From Mucidula mucida (lineage: Eukaryota > Basidiomycota > Agaricomycetes > Agaricales > Physalacriaceae): 64,000 bases of DNA. Positions within the stretch are counted from its first letter, which is position 1; each line of letters starts with the position of its first letter. Shown one piece after another: positions 10,733 through 21,532 of this stretch. The stretch is from contig JADNYV010000019.1 of assembly GCA_015501055.1 (NCBI GenBank), positions 346,044-410,043 on the forward strand, written 5' to 3'. The notes under the pieces are model-generated. The model saw only the letters and a program-made list of their open reading frames with translations, made no database searches and was not told the origin of the DNA. The position numbers and the translations under genes are program-made.

Positions 10733-12438
10733 TCAACGAAATCCCTCAGCCCTATTAAACACCGTCACCCATCTCGACAGCTCCTCCAGATGGCCCTGAA
10801 TGCTCCCTCTCAACTCGCCAGCAGTCACCTTCCTTTTCTGTACAGTCTTCTGCAGCTGCCCGTAGAGCAAGTCAATCTGACGTAGATCGTTGAAGAGACG
10901 GTGTCTTCGCTCCCGCTTCAACACGATTTCATCTGTAAATTCAAGATGAAGATGTGTAAAACGCCGAAATGTTTCGGACGTACTGTTGTATTTGTTGCGC
11001 CAGAGCATGACCTCTGGGGAGACGATCTCGTCCTCATCGGTCACAATGGCTTGACTGCGCCCATCTGTAGTAGAGATGTCATCCTTGATGACTGTGTCAA
11101 GGCGAGAAAAGGAACACGTATTACTAGCGCTTCGCGTGTGCGTCTGGAGATACTTCTTGAGCTCTTGAAAACGCGAATATAGCTACCTGTCATTGTGTGC
11201 AGAAAGAAACTGCGCGCACCATTAAGTGTGTTCTCCGTATCTGTATATACACTGTGAGTTGAGCACAACAAACTTGATCGACGAGCAGACGGACAGTGAA
11301 GTTTCTCATTCCGAGCTACATTGTCTTTGTCGACCATTTCCTGCTTTACAGATTTGACTTCCTCTCTGAGGTCTTGATTCGTCCGCTTGAGCATTTCGAT
11401 TTCATCTGTCAATGCAGAGTTGTTGTTCTCCAGCGTTGCGATCCGGATTTCGTTGGCTGCCTGGTTGTCTTTCCAATCTGGCGAGTCCAGGTCAGCGATT
11501 GGCATCAGAACGACGACTTGAATGACTGACCGGCATAAAAGCGTCGTTTTTGTTCTCCGAGTTCTAGGAAAAACGCAGTCGTTAAGTCCGAGCCTCTAGC
11601 GCTCGAGGAGATTTCATACCAGTGTTTATGTTTTCTTGTGCGATGAGTAATTTCTTGGTGTGAAGGTATGCACTCTGGTAGTCTTCTTCCGTCCAGCCGT
11701 CCTGGTCTGTGAGCGAGGAATATCAGGATACAGTCCTCGGAAAATTGCTACCAAAAACAAACACACCGGGATCACCGATATGAACATTTCGGAACGCCTG
11801 ACTTGGCGGCGGAGTTGGGCACTGTCGGGATGGCGCCCGAGTCGTGGCACGGATGGGAGTCGTAGGAACGTGTGTAGGCGAAAAGGCCTACCCCATATCT
11901 ACATCAGCATTTTCATCGAAAGCTTCGTGAAGCGCACCTCATTGTCAATGTCCATGGTCGCTTCAACTTTGGTTGGTGGTCTGGGAGGCGTCACTTGTCT
12001 AGGCCTCGGCGTAGCGGACGGACGCTTCCGTTCTTGTTGTTCCATACGTCGTATAACCCGACGTATCATATCCTCAGAGTACTCCGCATGATCCCGATGT
12101 ATAGTCTGGACCAAAGCATCCGTGTGTCTACTGCAAGAGAGTGACTTGTTGGCTTTTTTACACGGAAGACACGCGATGCGGGTTGCTTGGCTTTTGCAGA
12201 CTTGAGGATCGCGACAAGCAGTACAAGGCTATTAGACAGTGAAACAAAGACCACGAAGTGAACATGAGAGCGAAGAACGTACTGTTGTAGCGCCGTAGCT
12301 TTTAATCCACTTTTTCTGATGGTACCAGTTTTCGTATAGTTTGGTCTTGGTTTGGTGAACGAGTTGCATTATTTTCGCTTTTTTCATTTTGTCGATGGTT
12401 TTGCAGGGAGAGCGAGGGGATTTTTGAGAACGAGCCAT
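10733..12438 (-). CDS. Hypothetical protein with twin Cys clusters and coiled coil
   Basis: This is a multi-exon gene; start ATG at 12438 (MARSQKSPRSPCKTIDKMKK). Exon 1 is Lys-rich. Exon 2 encodes two Cys clusters, CTACRDPQVC and CLPCKKANKSLSC. Their spacing (C-x2-C-x5-C-x8-C-x2-C-x7-C) is close to, but one residue short of, a fungal Zn2Cys6 DNA-binding domain. A Pro/Arg-rich linker follows, then short exons reading CPTPPPSQAFRNVHIG, DQDGWTEEDYQSAYLHTKK and LLIAQENINTELGEQKRRF. After these comes a long heptad-type coiled coil (IRIATLENNNSALTDEIEML onward). The last exon (about 11096 to 10733) carries SPEVMLWRNKYN and a helical tail. A nuclear zinc-cluster/coiled-coil regulator is possible but unproven. 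Exact splice sites in the middle are uncertain. Confidence 0.6.
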
Positions 12439-13101
12439 AGCAGCTGTGAATACGGGGGCAGCTTCAATCACCGTAATATATATATATCAATCCGCACCGT
12501 GAAAGCGGGAATAAGATTTCTCAATTGAACGCAGATCGCTCCTATCAAGTACGGGTCACCAGGTAACGGCTTTTAAAGTGACTGACCAGGGAAAACGACA
12601 AAGGCAAACGTGGTGGTCCATTTTCGAGAAGGCAGCAGTTTTGGACAAAGTCGAGACGTACAGTACTCGACGACTTGCAGCCTCCGTAATTCATCCTTTA
12701 AGGCAAGCGAAGCCTGAGGTTACTACGGCGCATCATTCATAACGGGACTATTGATATGATTCTTGAGCTTCTGATAGACAAAGTAGTAGAGAGTTTACCG
12801 TTTTGGTCAAAACGTGCCAGGCAATCGCCACATAAAGCCCGAAAACATGTCGAACCAAAAGTTTGCCGACTGTCTGGAGAGTCTGTCCAGTACATACTCC
12901 GTGCTTTGCTTAAACATTCTGAAGGTGCGTGGCCGCCTTGCCGCAAAGCAGGTCTAATGAGTGATGCATCCAGGAGCGGACGGAATTCCAGCCGAAGTTC
13001 TTGTTGAATTGCAGATCGAACCATTCGAAGTCAAGTCAAACCACGTGCTCGATTTCGATCATGCAGCAGCTGAGAAAAATAGAGTTTCTACACTTTCCGC
13101 A
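12439..13101. other. Intergenic spacer upstream of the coiled-coil gene
   Basis: This contains the promoter of the minus-strand coiled-coil gene, including an AT-rich stretch (atatatatatca near 12478), and the downstream flank of the tRNA. No convincing coding sequence was found. Confidence 0.35.
13075..13079 (-). terminator. RNA polymerase III terminator of tRNA-Ser
   Basis: On the minus strand a run of five T lies about 23 nt past the tRNA 3' end. This is the usual Pol III stop signal. Confidence 0.7.
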
Positions 13102-13198
13102 CGACGCCGGCAAGATTTGAACTTGCGCTCGGAAACCGAAACAGATAACAATGACACCCAGTTCGAATCTGTCGCCTTAACCACTCGGCCACAGCGCC
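13102..13198 (-). tRNA. tRNA-Ser (anticodon CGA) with a short intron
   Basis: Read on the minus strand from 13198, the acceptor arm GGCGCTG pairs with CGGCGTC (with G-T wobbles) and is followed by discriminator G. The D arm is GCCGAGTGGTTAAGGC. The anticodon stem ACAGA/TCTGT encloses loop TTCGAA plus an inserted stretch of about 15 nt before the last loop base, placing an intron right after position 37, as expected for eukaryotic nuclear tRNA. A long type II variable arm follows, then the T arm GCAAG-TTCAAAT-CTTGC. Together these identify a serine tRNA reading UCG. The exact intron ends are ambiguous by a base or two. Confidence 0.93.
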
Positions 13199-13465
13199 TC
13201 GGAAATGTGGCGTCACTCACAGACATGGCCTATTGCGTGTGCAACTGGAGAAATGAAAGTGCTTCTATGTTCTTGCAGCGCGCGCCACTGTCGTAATTTA
13301 CGTGTATATCCTGATGAACACTGATCACTCCTCTCATGAGTTGACTCGCTTAATCAAGGATAAATGATACACCATTTTCTCAAAGGTAAAAGTACACTAT
13401 ACGAGTACACTTGTAAAGATACATTGTTTATCACATAAGCCAACTACAATCATTCGTCGCTTGAG

Positions 13466-14430
13466 TCAGTAGCTCAACAGCTTGCCAAGCCCCAAGCTTC
13501 CGTACAACTTATCGAGACCCTAATTGAAGGTGAGCAAGTAGCCGACGAGCATCATGGCATAAATCGACTGACCATAGCCGTGACAATGCCCTTCAAGAGA
13601 CCCCCCAGGCCAAGGCCGTTGAGGAGACGTCCAACGAGATTGAGAACCCCAGCGAGAAGTAATCCGACACCGCCCACGATCTGTGTGAGCGGCGCTACAA
13701 GTTCGCGAAGGAGACAATGAGCGATAATGTCGCGCAACCACTGCTACGGGGAGATAAAGACGTACATGCAAGGGCATCCAACAACGGTCCAAGATCCTTC
13801 TTTGCTTTGGGAAACGCGTCGAGCTTATTCTTCGCCCACTCGATCGTACCGCCTACTTCTTCGAGCAGCTACATTGCATGTCAATCCCAAAATTACATAT
13901 GTGCAAGGCAGGAAAACATACAACTTTGAGCGCCTCCGCAAGACGCTGTTCCTGTGGGCTCGCAGTATGATCGCGCACATGCCTTGTCGCCTTGTTCGAT
14001 AGCCGCTTGTCTGGGTCAGCGCCGCGAATCGCGCCATATGTCTCATTGAGGAGCTTCTCGGCCTGCTCAAGCAGCGGCTTCACCTGCTGCACAAGCTCGT
14101 TCTCGTCGCGCTCCTCGTCTGGACGCGAGAACATGGCGTCGATGTGCTACAAGTTTGACCAATTTAATTGGGGAAAACGATGACGAAGAAAAAACGTACT
14201 TGTCTGATCATCTTCGTGAGCGGTATGACTCGCGAGTTGGCGTCCTCGATGAGCGCAGAGAGCCTCTCTGCCAGCTCGTTGTCCATCTTTATTTCAGCCT
14301 CTGTGCGCTCGTCCTTGGGATCCTTTTCCGTGTCGAGTTTCTGATCCTGGTCCCCAACGTTGCTGACAGAGTCGCTCGGATCTAGTTCGCGTCCAGCATG
14401 GGTAGCAGGGGGAGGTGCGACGTCGGTCAT
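13466..14430 (-). CDS. DUF6987 family protein
   Basis: The start chosen is ATG at 14430 (MTDVAPPPATHAGREL). An open frame extends upstream to 14604, but that stretch contains promoter-like AT sequence. Exons: an acidic N-terminus with DNELAERLSALIEDA; then DAMFSRPDEERDENELV with QVKPLLEQAEKLLNETYGAI and RGADPDKRLSNKA; then LLEEVGGTIEWAKNKLD with KDLGPLLDALASPL; then a glycine-rich hydrophobic block IVGGVGLLLAGVLNLVGRLL; and a short last exon LDKLYGSLGLGKLLSY ending at 13466. This order matches the fungal DUF6987 family, which often carries LEA-like helical repeats. The C-terminal GLGLGG-rich region is amphipathic and may contact membranes. Function is unknown. All junctions are GT-AG with matching phases. 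Confidence 0.8.
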
Positions 14431-15139
14431 GTTATCAGGGGCGGATGGAGCGGCGGAGTAGTATTTAGTAGAGTCTGTCGTAGTGTTTGGCGGGATAATC
14501 GAGTTTGCTTGATCCACTGGAGGGAGAGAGTCAGCGGGTTTTTTATTCAAAAGCAGGGGGCGGAGCCAGTCGGTATTTAAGTACCACCCTCGACCGGATG
14601 ACATTGGAGCATATGACGAGGTGCCACTTCATATGAGGATGTGGGACTTATATATGGGGTGAAGACGTAGAGGTGATGTCGTCAGGAACCGAGTTATGCT
14701 CTAAGAACTGAGACTTAGACGCAGAAAGAAATAGAGACGATTCCGAGTCATCCATTTGTGATAATAGACGCTGTATATGAGCATTGAAGCTTGATATCGT
14801 CCTTGAAAACGAGATATAAGAGTTATTGTTGTCATTGCGACGGGTGCATATACTCCATTCCAGCTCGAATCGGTTTTAACGCGCGAATCACTGTAACGCA
14901 TGACGGAAAGATGACGAGCAGGCTGCGTCTGTGGCGTAGCAAGGTCACTGCGCAGTGACAGAGTGTACATGCGCTAGTTGGGCAAATGAGGATACAAGAA
15001 GATACATCGGAGATACGGCCCGATTCAAATGGAAAATCCGAACACTGCCTTCGAGTCTGGTTTATAACAAACCCTATAGTGAAATTACACGCTACACATC
15101 AACAACCCACTGTACAGAAAACAGATTACACGCCTCGAT
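14431..15139. other. Intergenic spacer
   Basis: This lies between the 5' end of the DUF6987 gene and the 3' end of RAD52. It has TATA-like sequence near 14575 (read on minus, gaataaaaaa). No supported gene. Confidence 0.35.
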
Positions 15140-16799
15140 TCAACGCTTGACCTTCTTATTTGTAGGTCCTTGGAAATCAAGCGGAAGTGGCCCAAGAGGC
15201 TCTCTTGCTCCCCCCATATTCCCCATAGTTGAAAGTCCCATCCCGGGTTCAGGTTGGCGCCTGGAGATATATCAGCACACACTCCTTCATGAACAGACTA
15301 ACTTACGGCATACCATCCACGCTGCGCTTCAAACCCGCCGGGAAACGGAAGAAACCCGTTGGCGTGTCCGGCCGCCGAGCGCACTGTGATGCAGTTGTGT
15401 CCGCCTGCTGCTGCTGCATTTGCCGTTCCTTTTCCAATAGCGCCTGCTCTATCGAGGCAACCCGATTTGTGCCCGTCTTGGAACTAGAGGGAGGTTTATA
15501 CGGCACACCAACGATGCTATTATCGACGTTTTCACCTGTCCCTTGGTCTCGATTCGTCCGTGAGTGTGAATCGGAGGATGGTTTGGACGATGCGTCAACA
15601 AAGGTCTTAGCTGCACTCGCTTCGTTCTGCTGCAGCACTCTTGCAATCTTCGCGCAACGTTCTGCACTTCTTCGCGCCTTTTCCTCCTCAGGACTTAACG
15701 CTGGAGCCTGATGTCGTTGAGGAGCGGGTTCCTCGCGCTTGAGTGGAGCGCATCGTTCCCCAAGGACGCTTCGGTCAACATCCGGAGAAGGTTCATATGA
15801 AGAAGGCGCGATTGCCTCGTCCATTGTAACATCTTCACCTTCGGGAATAATGGGCTGCCCAAGATCAGCCTCCAACTCCGCGTCACAGAAGCCGTCGTCA
15901 GACATTTCATCGAAGAGATCGGGTTCATTGGTGGCGATAGAAGGTAAAGCAGAGGTGGAGGCTTGCGGTACTGGTTGTGGGGGATGCTGTTGTATTGATT
16001 GTGGAGGAGGTGGGGGAGGGGAAGGTCGCTGTGGCTGCTGATTGGAACGGTGCTGCTGTTGAGGCTGAGGCTTTTGCTGCTGAGGCTTTTGCTGCTGCTG
16101 CTGCTGCTGAGGCCGGTGCGGAATTGTCGGTTTCTGATCAAAATCGCACGGTTCTTGAAATTCCGGGCGTCGATGAAGTTTGGTTGTGTCGAGTGTCGGC
16201 TAAAAAGTGTTTAGAAAGGTGGTATCGGAGATGGATAGATTATCGCACCGATGGAATCTTCACTTTGTGTATATCCCTCGTGTACACCTTGTCGTATAAA
16301 CAGTTTCCCATTATGTTCCCAAACGCCCTCAAGGCCCGCTTCAGTCCGTCGGTTACCGCCTCTTTTTTGCACTGGTTTTGATTTCAGTAGGCGTCAAGTA
16401 GAAAGAGAAGAAGCGTACCTTGTCAAGAGTGGCCGATTTGCCTTTCGAGTTCTCCGCTGTACCGTTTCCAACGTCCTCGTGGAACACGCCCGTACGGACC
16501 AGTGTTACCCTCACCACCGCTGTTACATGCATGGCGACACGACCCTGTTGGTCGATATCCATGAAGTCGGTAGTAAGAGAGACGATGCTAGAGTTCCAAC
16601 CATCGTATCCAAAGACTTCGTTAGCCAAGTTGATCATCTTCCATCCCTCGACGTATGTGAGTTTCCCTCCTCCTCCTCCGCCACTGCGGGTGGAGATATA
16701 TTCAGGACCGAGCTTCTTCTCGAGCACTTTTTGAAGCTCATGCGGTGAGTATGGTGGATGAGACCATGTCGAAGGCATTGGATTGGAGGTTCCATGCAT
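15140..16799 (-). CDS. RAD52: DNA repair and recombination protein RAD52
   Basis: This is a four-exon gene, ATG at 16799. Exon 1 contains the hallmark ssDNA-binding core: [51 protein letters not shown] and [19 protein letters not shown]. Exon 2 completes the ring-forming fold with [20 protein letters not shown] and [19 protein letters not shown]. Exon 3 is low-complexity: Gln/Pro-rich, then acidic, then charged. The last short exon ends in TNKKVKR (stop at 15140-15142), a probable nuclear signal. RAD52 anneals ssDNA and loads RAD51 during double-strand-break repair. The usual Gly loop after ISTR is expanded to six Gly, and the Gln/Pro run is encoded by CAG/CTG triplets that may vary in length. 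Earlier in-frame codons exist, but no upstream ATG was seen in this exon. Confidence 0.95.
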
Positions 16800-17706
16800 A
16801 GTTGGACTGGAGGCGACTTGGCCAGCAGTTGTCAATTAGAATGTTGATTTGGGTTAGTCATGTTGGCCTGAGCTTCGAATTGTTGTATGACGTGTCCACT
16901 AAACGTTCCCGCCATTCAGCGTGCTCAGAGTCTGCGCCAAATAACCAAGAAAAAGATACGACAATGAGCAGATGAGAGTGAGAAACAAAGGTGATTGTGA
17001 CGAGTCACATATGAGCGTGTTTGTGTCACCTGATCGCCCTTGCCCGAGCCGCCGGAATCAGTGACTCACAGTCGTGGCTATCAAAGTTATAGAGCAAAGT
17101 GCATTTAATGCTATACTACGCGAGGACACAAGAGGCAACGTTTTTAAAACGGCGAACGGGTCTTTACGCCGGCTGAAGAGGGGCCCAGGCTAACATCAGA
17201 GCCAACAGGCATCGTTTTGCGCACGAGAACCCTCGAGCTGGAATGGGGGACAACGATCTATCGGAGACAAGTCAAGATTATGGAGCGCCCAGTATTATCA
17301 GTACCCACCAAATTTGTGTAGAGGACATTGTTTGGGGGGCGAATGATAGCTCTTTGCATGCAAGTGGGACCCGTCAAGACGAGCTCGACATTACCAGGGT
17401 GGTAGAAGCTACGAGTCATCGACAGCCCGGAACGATTTACACGCAAGATCACTCCAGCCATTAGAGAGTATAGTCGACGAATGACATCCGTTTCACATGC
17501 AAGTGGCTCGACACGGTGAGCTAGGCTTTACCCAGAGCATAGGGAAGCGAGCTATCGAACCATGTCGACCTAAACAATTTACATGCGAGTTCACTCGAGC
17601 CGATCTTGGATCTTTTGCTACTCGTGAGTGAAAATGGTGACTTGAAAGGAAAGCAGGTACGCACGAGCACGACGTGCGATATAGTGATCTGAGCCGAACG
17701 ACGAAC

Positions 17707-17935
17707 TTTTACATTCCAGCGGAGATCTTTCAGCGAGCTGTCGTTTCCCACGTCCGGGAAGAAGCGTCGAGCCGATGTCTCGAGCAATGCATTTGGCAAT
17801 GTAAGGATCGTTCCAGGCATAGCATTTACATGCCAGCGGGGAACATCACAGCGAGCTAGTCGTTTCCGTTGAAGGGAAGAAGCCTCGAGCTGTTGCTCCG
17901 CCAATACATTTGGCACGCAAGTAAATACGATAGAT
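17707..17935. repeat. Two diverged tandem units of about 115 bp
   Basis: Unit 1 begins near 17707 (tttacattccagcggagat) and unit 2 near 17822 (tttacatgccagcggggaa). Both continue through cagcgagct, cgtttcc, gggaagaagc, tcgagc and catttggca in the same order. Weaker relatives of the leading motif (atttacatgcgag..cactcgagcc) occur near 17432, 17492 and 17577, so more units probably once existed. Confidence 0.55.
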
Positions 17936-19147
17936 GGTGTCCTAGGAAGACGTCAGGATTATCTAGACAGGAGCGACGTTCGTCCACATACCGGGTTGAA
18001 TTACAGAAAACATATGGGGCGGAGATCTAAGTCGGCATCATAGCTCGTCAAGAGCTACCTGTAAGACAACGACGTTAGACGAGGAAGATCATAACAAAGG
18101 CGAACGACCCATAAAACCGTGCTGGTAAAAGGCATAACGGCTACCCACCACACCGATATGACCTGGGTGGGTGGGCATGAGGGAGATGCGACGTGGATCA
18201 GGGCCTTTATGAGCTTTCAAGGAGTCAGGGCTGCATGGCGTGGCACGCCAGAAGCCAAAATGTTCGTCACTGTGACCATCAACAGCGCTAACGTCCAGTT
18301 CAAAGCCATCCGCTATACCAGAGGATGCATCAACTAGAAATATTTTCGGGACTAGAAATGCAGACACACTCGCCCTCGAACGAGCTCAATCCTGCGAATA
18401 TTGCCTGTACGAGGGTCATTTCTTCAGGAGAGTGTGACAAAGACCGTGACTGTTGTGTGGGTCCTCACTCCCTCGATATCTTTAAGCGCCCAAGGAGAAC
18501 AAAAAAGCATCCCGAATGGGCACAAAGCGCAGACAAGAAGCACAATTGTCGTTTGACACTTCGGGTCCGACGACTCTTCTCGCCGAAGCAGAAATAGGAT
18601 TGGGGTGCATTATGGCAACGTCAAACAGAAGGAAGCATGAAGTCTAACAGTAAGAGGGTTTGTCCCTGTATAAGCAGACAGTCAGCCTTTGTAACAAGAA
18701 AATACATTCCTTGCTCACTCACTCCGTCGTATTCTCGAGCTTAATGAAGCTGTGGCGTTACAGGCTGCAGCCTTTCTGCTTATCCCAAAAGTTAGTAATG
18801 CCACGTTCAAGAAAGAGATTAGCCAGGTCACTTGGCTAGAAAGAGATAACATCTGTTCCGCCTACGTTTTGAGACAAAACGTTGCCGCTTCCCGGGGGAG
18901 CAAGTGATAATCGATAAGCGCCTGTGGGGGAATCCGAATGCACGTTACATCGACGTGATCCTACCACACGGAGTCGACAGTAGTGAGATTGCACAGGAAG
19001 ATAGAATCGAAGCATGTCGAACACGAAGAAATGAAGTGATCAGTCAAATTCCAGCCTGTCCAACAATTTACAAGCGATTGTCTACTTATACCTGTAAGTA
19101 AAAGTCAGATTAGGACGAATACATCAGATAGAGTCAACAACTGTATA

Positions 19148-19420
19148 CTATTCAGCGTTTCGTGAGGGCAGGGAGGCTGGCATTGGAAACGTGTCGGTCG
19201 AGATGCATTCGTATCCCCCAAGCCTCTCCAGCACGAATTCGTCAACGTCGTCCACGCGGATGACCTCGAGATAAGCAATCCGGACTTTTTATATAAGACA
19301 TGTACACGTGAAACTTGATTGCGCAAGGAAAAGGCTGGAGGAGAAAAGGAAATGCTTACAAAGCGTGATGCAATCACGCTTTCCGTCACAGCGCCCCACA
19401 TAGGTTGGGCTGCGTAGAAA
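19148..19420 (-). other. Possible C-terminal exons of a lost or small gene
   Basis: On the minus strand a frame through about 19395 reads YVGRCDGKRDCITL. A GT-AG intron (donor gtaagc, acceptor ataaaaag) would join it to an exon reading RIAYLEVIRVDDVDEFVLE and on to a stop at 19148-19150. The second exon is coding-like in composition, but I know no homologue. The 5' part overlaps the arm of an inverted repeat and cannot be built into a full gene. Confidence 0.25.
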
Positions 19421-19432
19421 TGTGTACACTGT

Positions 19433-19656
19433 ACACTGGCGCTCAAATTGATGCAGCTGCCTAAAATGGAAATTGCGCCAGACGGCTTTCCTGGAGTTGG
19501 TGATTTTTCCATGCATATATGGACCCATGGACATTCTCTGCTATTTTGTTCGCTCTGAAAGACATTCATTGTCGCAAAGAAATGGGAATTGTGAGATTCT
19601 GCCGATCACCCGCGTTCCCAAATAGGCAGCTGCATCAATTTGAGCGCCAGTGTAAA
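19433..19656. repeat. Inverted repeat with perfect arms of about 31 bp
   Basis: The plus-strand arm near 19434-19465 (tacactggcgctcaaattga then tgcagctgccta) recurs as its exact reverse complement near 19623-19655 (taggcagctgcatcaatttg then agcgccagtgta). About 155 bp lie between the arms. The match stops abruptly on both sides. No transposase or target duplication was found. Confidence 0.8.
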
Positions 19657-20219
19657 ATGCAGTAGATGGTATTGCCATTTGACAACTTGTGAGCTCAAAA
19701 GAAACTCTTATACTCGATATGGAATGAATGGCATACCTGTCTGCATGGCCTTCTGACATTTGGCTTTAACATAGCAGACGCTCTGGAAGCTGTATGTCCG
19801 AGTCTTCTGTCCACAGCATTTTTGTACTTACGACAGAGAATGTATCCTTCTGCTTGCGACTTGGAGGACTCTGAGCAAAATGTCATTATGAGACCCAAAC
19901 TTCATTTTTCCATAACACATCAAAACACTGTTTGTTCAACCCGACCACCATCTACGACTAGACGCGGTGGTTTCAATGGAACGCTCCAGCTTCCGTCGAC
20001 AGCTAGTATCCAAGATTAGCATGGGACGTACGGCGCGCTTCGCGGACATGCTTTGATAGTAGCATTTACTAGCGGCTGCTTGAAAAAAAGTTGGACACAA
20101 TCCGGCTCCTGCCTGGAGTCTTCGTTAGGCGCCCGTGGGTATCTAATCTCTTTCTTTAGAATACAATCTTACACGCTTCCCGATAGCTACGAGCTTGACG
20201 GCCCCAGAGGCCTGACAAA

Positions 20220-20504
20220 GTGGAGTGCATCGGGAGCGATGACGCATTTTTCGTGGAATACGAGTGGCGGCGCCCAAGTCTCGGGACCCTGCACACGCAT
20301 TATGAGCACAACGACACGAGGCGGGGTGGGAGCTCGAAGACTGATCTTCAACGGTACTATCGGGACTGGAACGACTTTCTTGGCCAAAGTAGCGCGTCGG
20401 AGGTTATCAGGACGGTGGTGCTTCATCGACGTTTGGGGTATTCTTGCTCGTCGAGGACCGATAAGGTGGTGCAGCTGCTCTCTTTTGCTCAACCACCTGA
20501 CTGA
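20220..20504 (+). other. Possible orphan exon
   Basis: This frame starts MECIGSDDAFFVEYEWRRPS and contains THYEHNDTRRGGSSKTDLQR, YYRDWNDFLGQSSASEVIR and HRRLGYSCSSRTDKVVQLL. Its amino-acid mix is that of a real globular protein, unlike the two overlapping frames. No start context, flanking exons or known family could be tied to it, so it is a candidate exon or gene fragment only. Confidence 0.3.
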
Positions 20505-21532
20505 CAGCGCTGTGTCATTACCGAGAGGTATTTCCGCCAAGTTCGCCAGCTTTGAGCCCTGTTCAGTACTGGAGTACAACTCTCGTACTTTGTACTTGTA
20601 TGTCGGGTACGTTTATAATAGTCCTAAGGTGCGCGATCGACTTGGAATGTTAATCTGCTTTTGAAGCCGCCAAATTTCAAAAAGTTCATCCTTTCGTTCG
20701 TCCAACAGCACTCCTAGGACGCAGCAATCGGCGTCCACAGAAAGCACTGTATAAAGCAATAAATTCATGGCCCCACAAACATCATGACGTGAAGCTCCTT
20801 GATGTCCTCATCCTTCGGAACTACTCATTCAGATGTTCTATTTCGGAAGCGAAGATCTGCGCCTCATGTCGTTCCTTGAAGTCCGACCGCCGTGAGCCTA
20901 AGCGACAACTCGATCACACCACCTCGCACGACTTGGATTACTGTTAACTCTCGTTACTCTGCTGTATCAGCTCTTTCAATTGGGACGGTATGGTTGCGGT
21001 CACTCTATTATGTGGCTGGGACGCGTGTCCACTTATCAAGACCAGGATGTCGTTCCGATATTCAGTTATCCGTGATAACGTTCTAATCAAACCATTCGTG
21101 TCTCGGATGGTTTGCTATCAGCTTTGGTAACCTAAGATGCGCCACTTGCCGTAGGTGTTGAACTCTAGACCGGTTTCGTGATGGCTTCCACTACCATTTA
21201 CACTGTAGGTCCTCATCTACACAGAATTTTGATTACCTAGAGCGCTTTCGGTATGCAAAAGACCGAGTGGACACACATTTCATCTACGTTGGCAAAATAG
21301 CGTCGTTCCGCATATAGGTAATCATTCCTACTCCCCACTCCATCGTCATTCGCTATTGCACCACGGGGACATCCAGGAATGTCACAGCCTTACCACAGCT
21401 GCGGCACTGACGTTCTCGTACATCGCACAGATCAACGCACGGAAACCGCGAGGCGGCAGTGATCAATGAATAGCATTCTTTCAGGAAGGAGAGGCGCTTG
21501 ACCGAAACTATAGATAAAGCGCTAGGCTGGGA

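Larger units (their letters stand above)
16800..21532. other. Gene-poor 4.7 kb region
   Basis: No complete gene can be supported. It holds decayed tandem repeats around 17300-17935, a perfect inverted repeat at 19433-19656, a possible C-terminal exon on the minus strand near 19148-19420, and a possible exon on the plus strand at 20220-20504; each is listed separately. The composition of scattered short frames suggests old, degraded sequence rather than active genes. Confidence 0.5.

Noticed and set aside
20053..20664. 203-codon plus-strand frame
   Set aside because: It overlaps a better protein-like frame (20220-20504), contains odd Ser/Gly/Thr runs and has no homologue I know.
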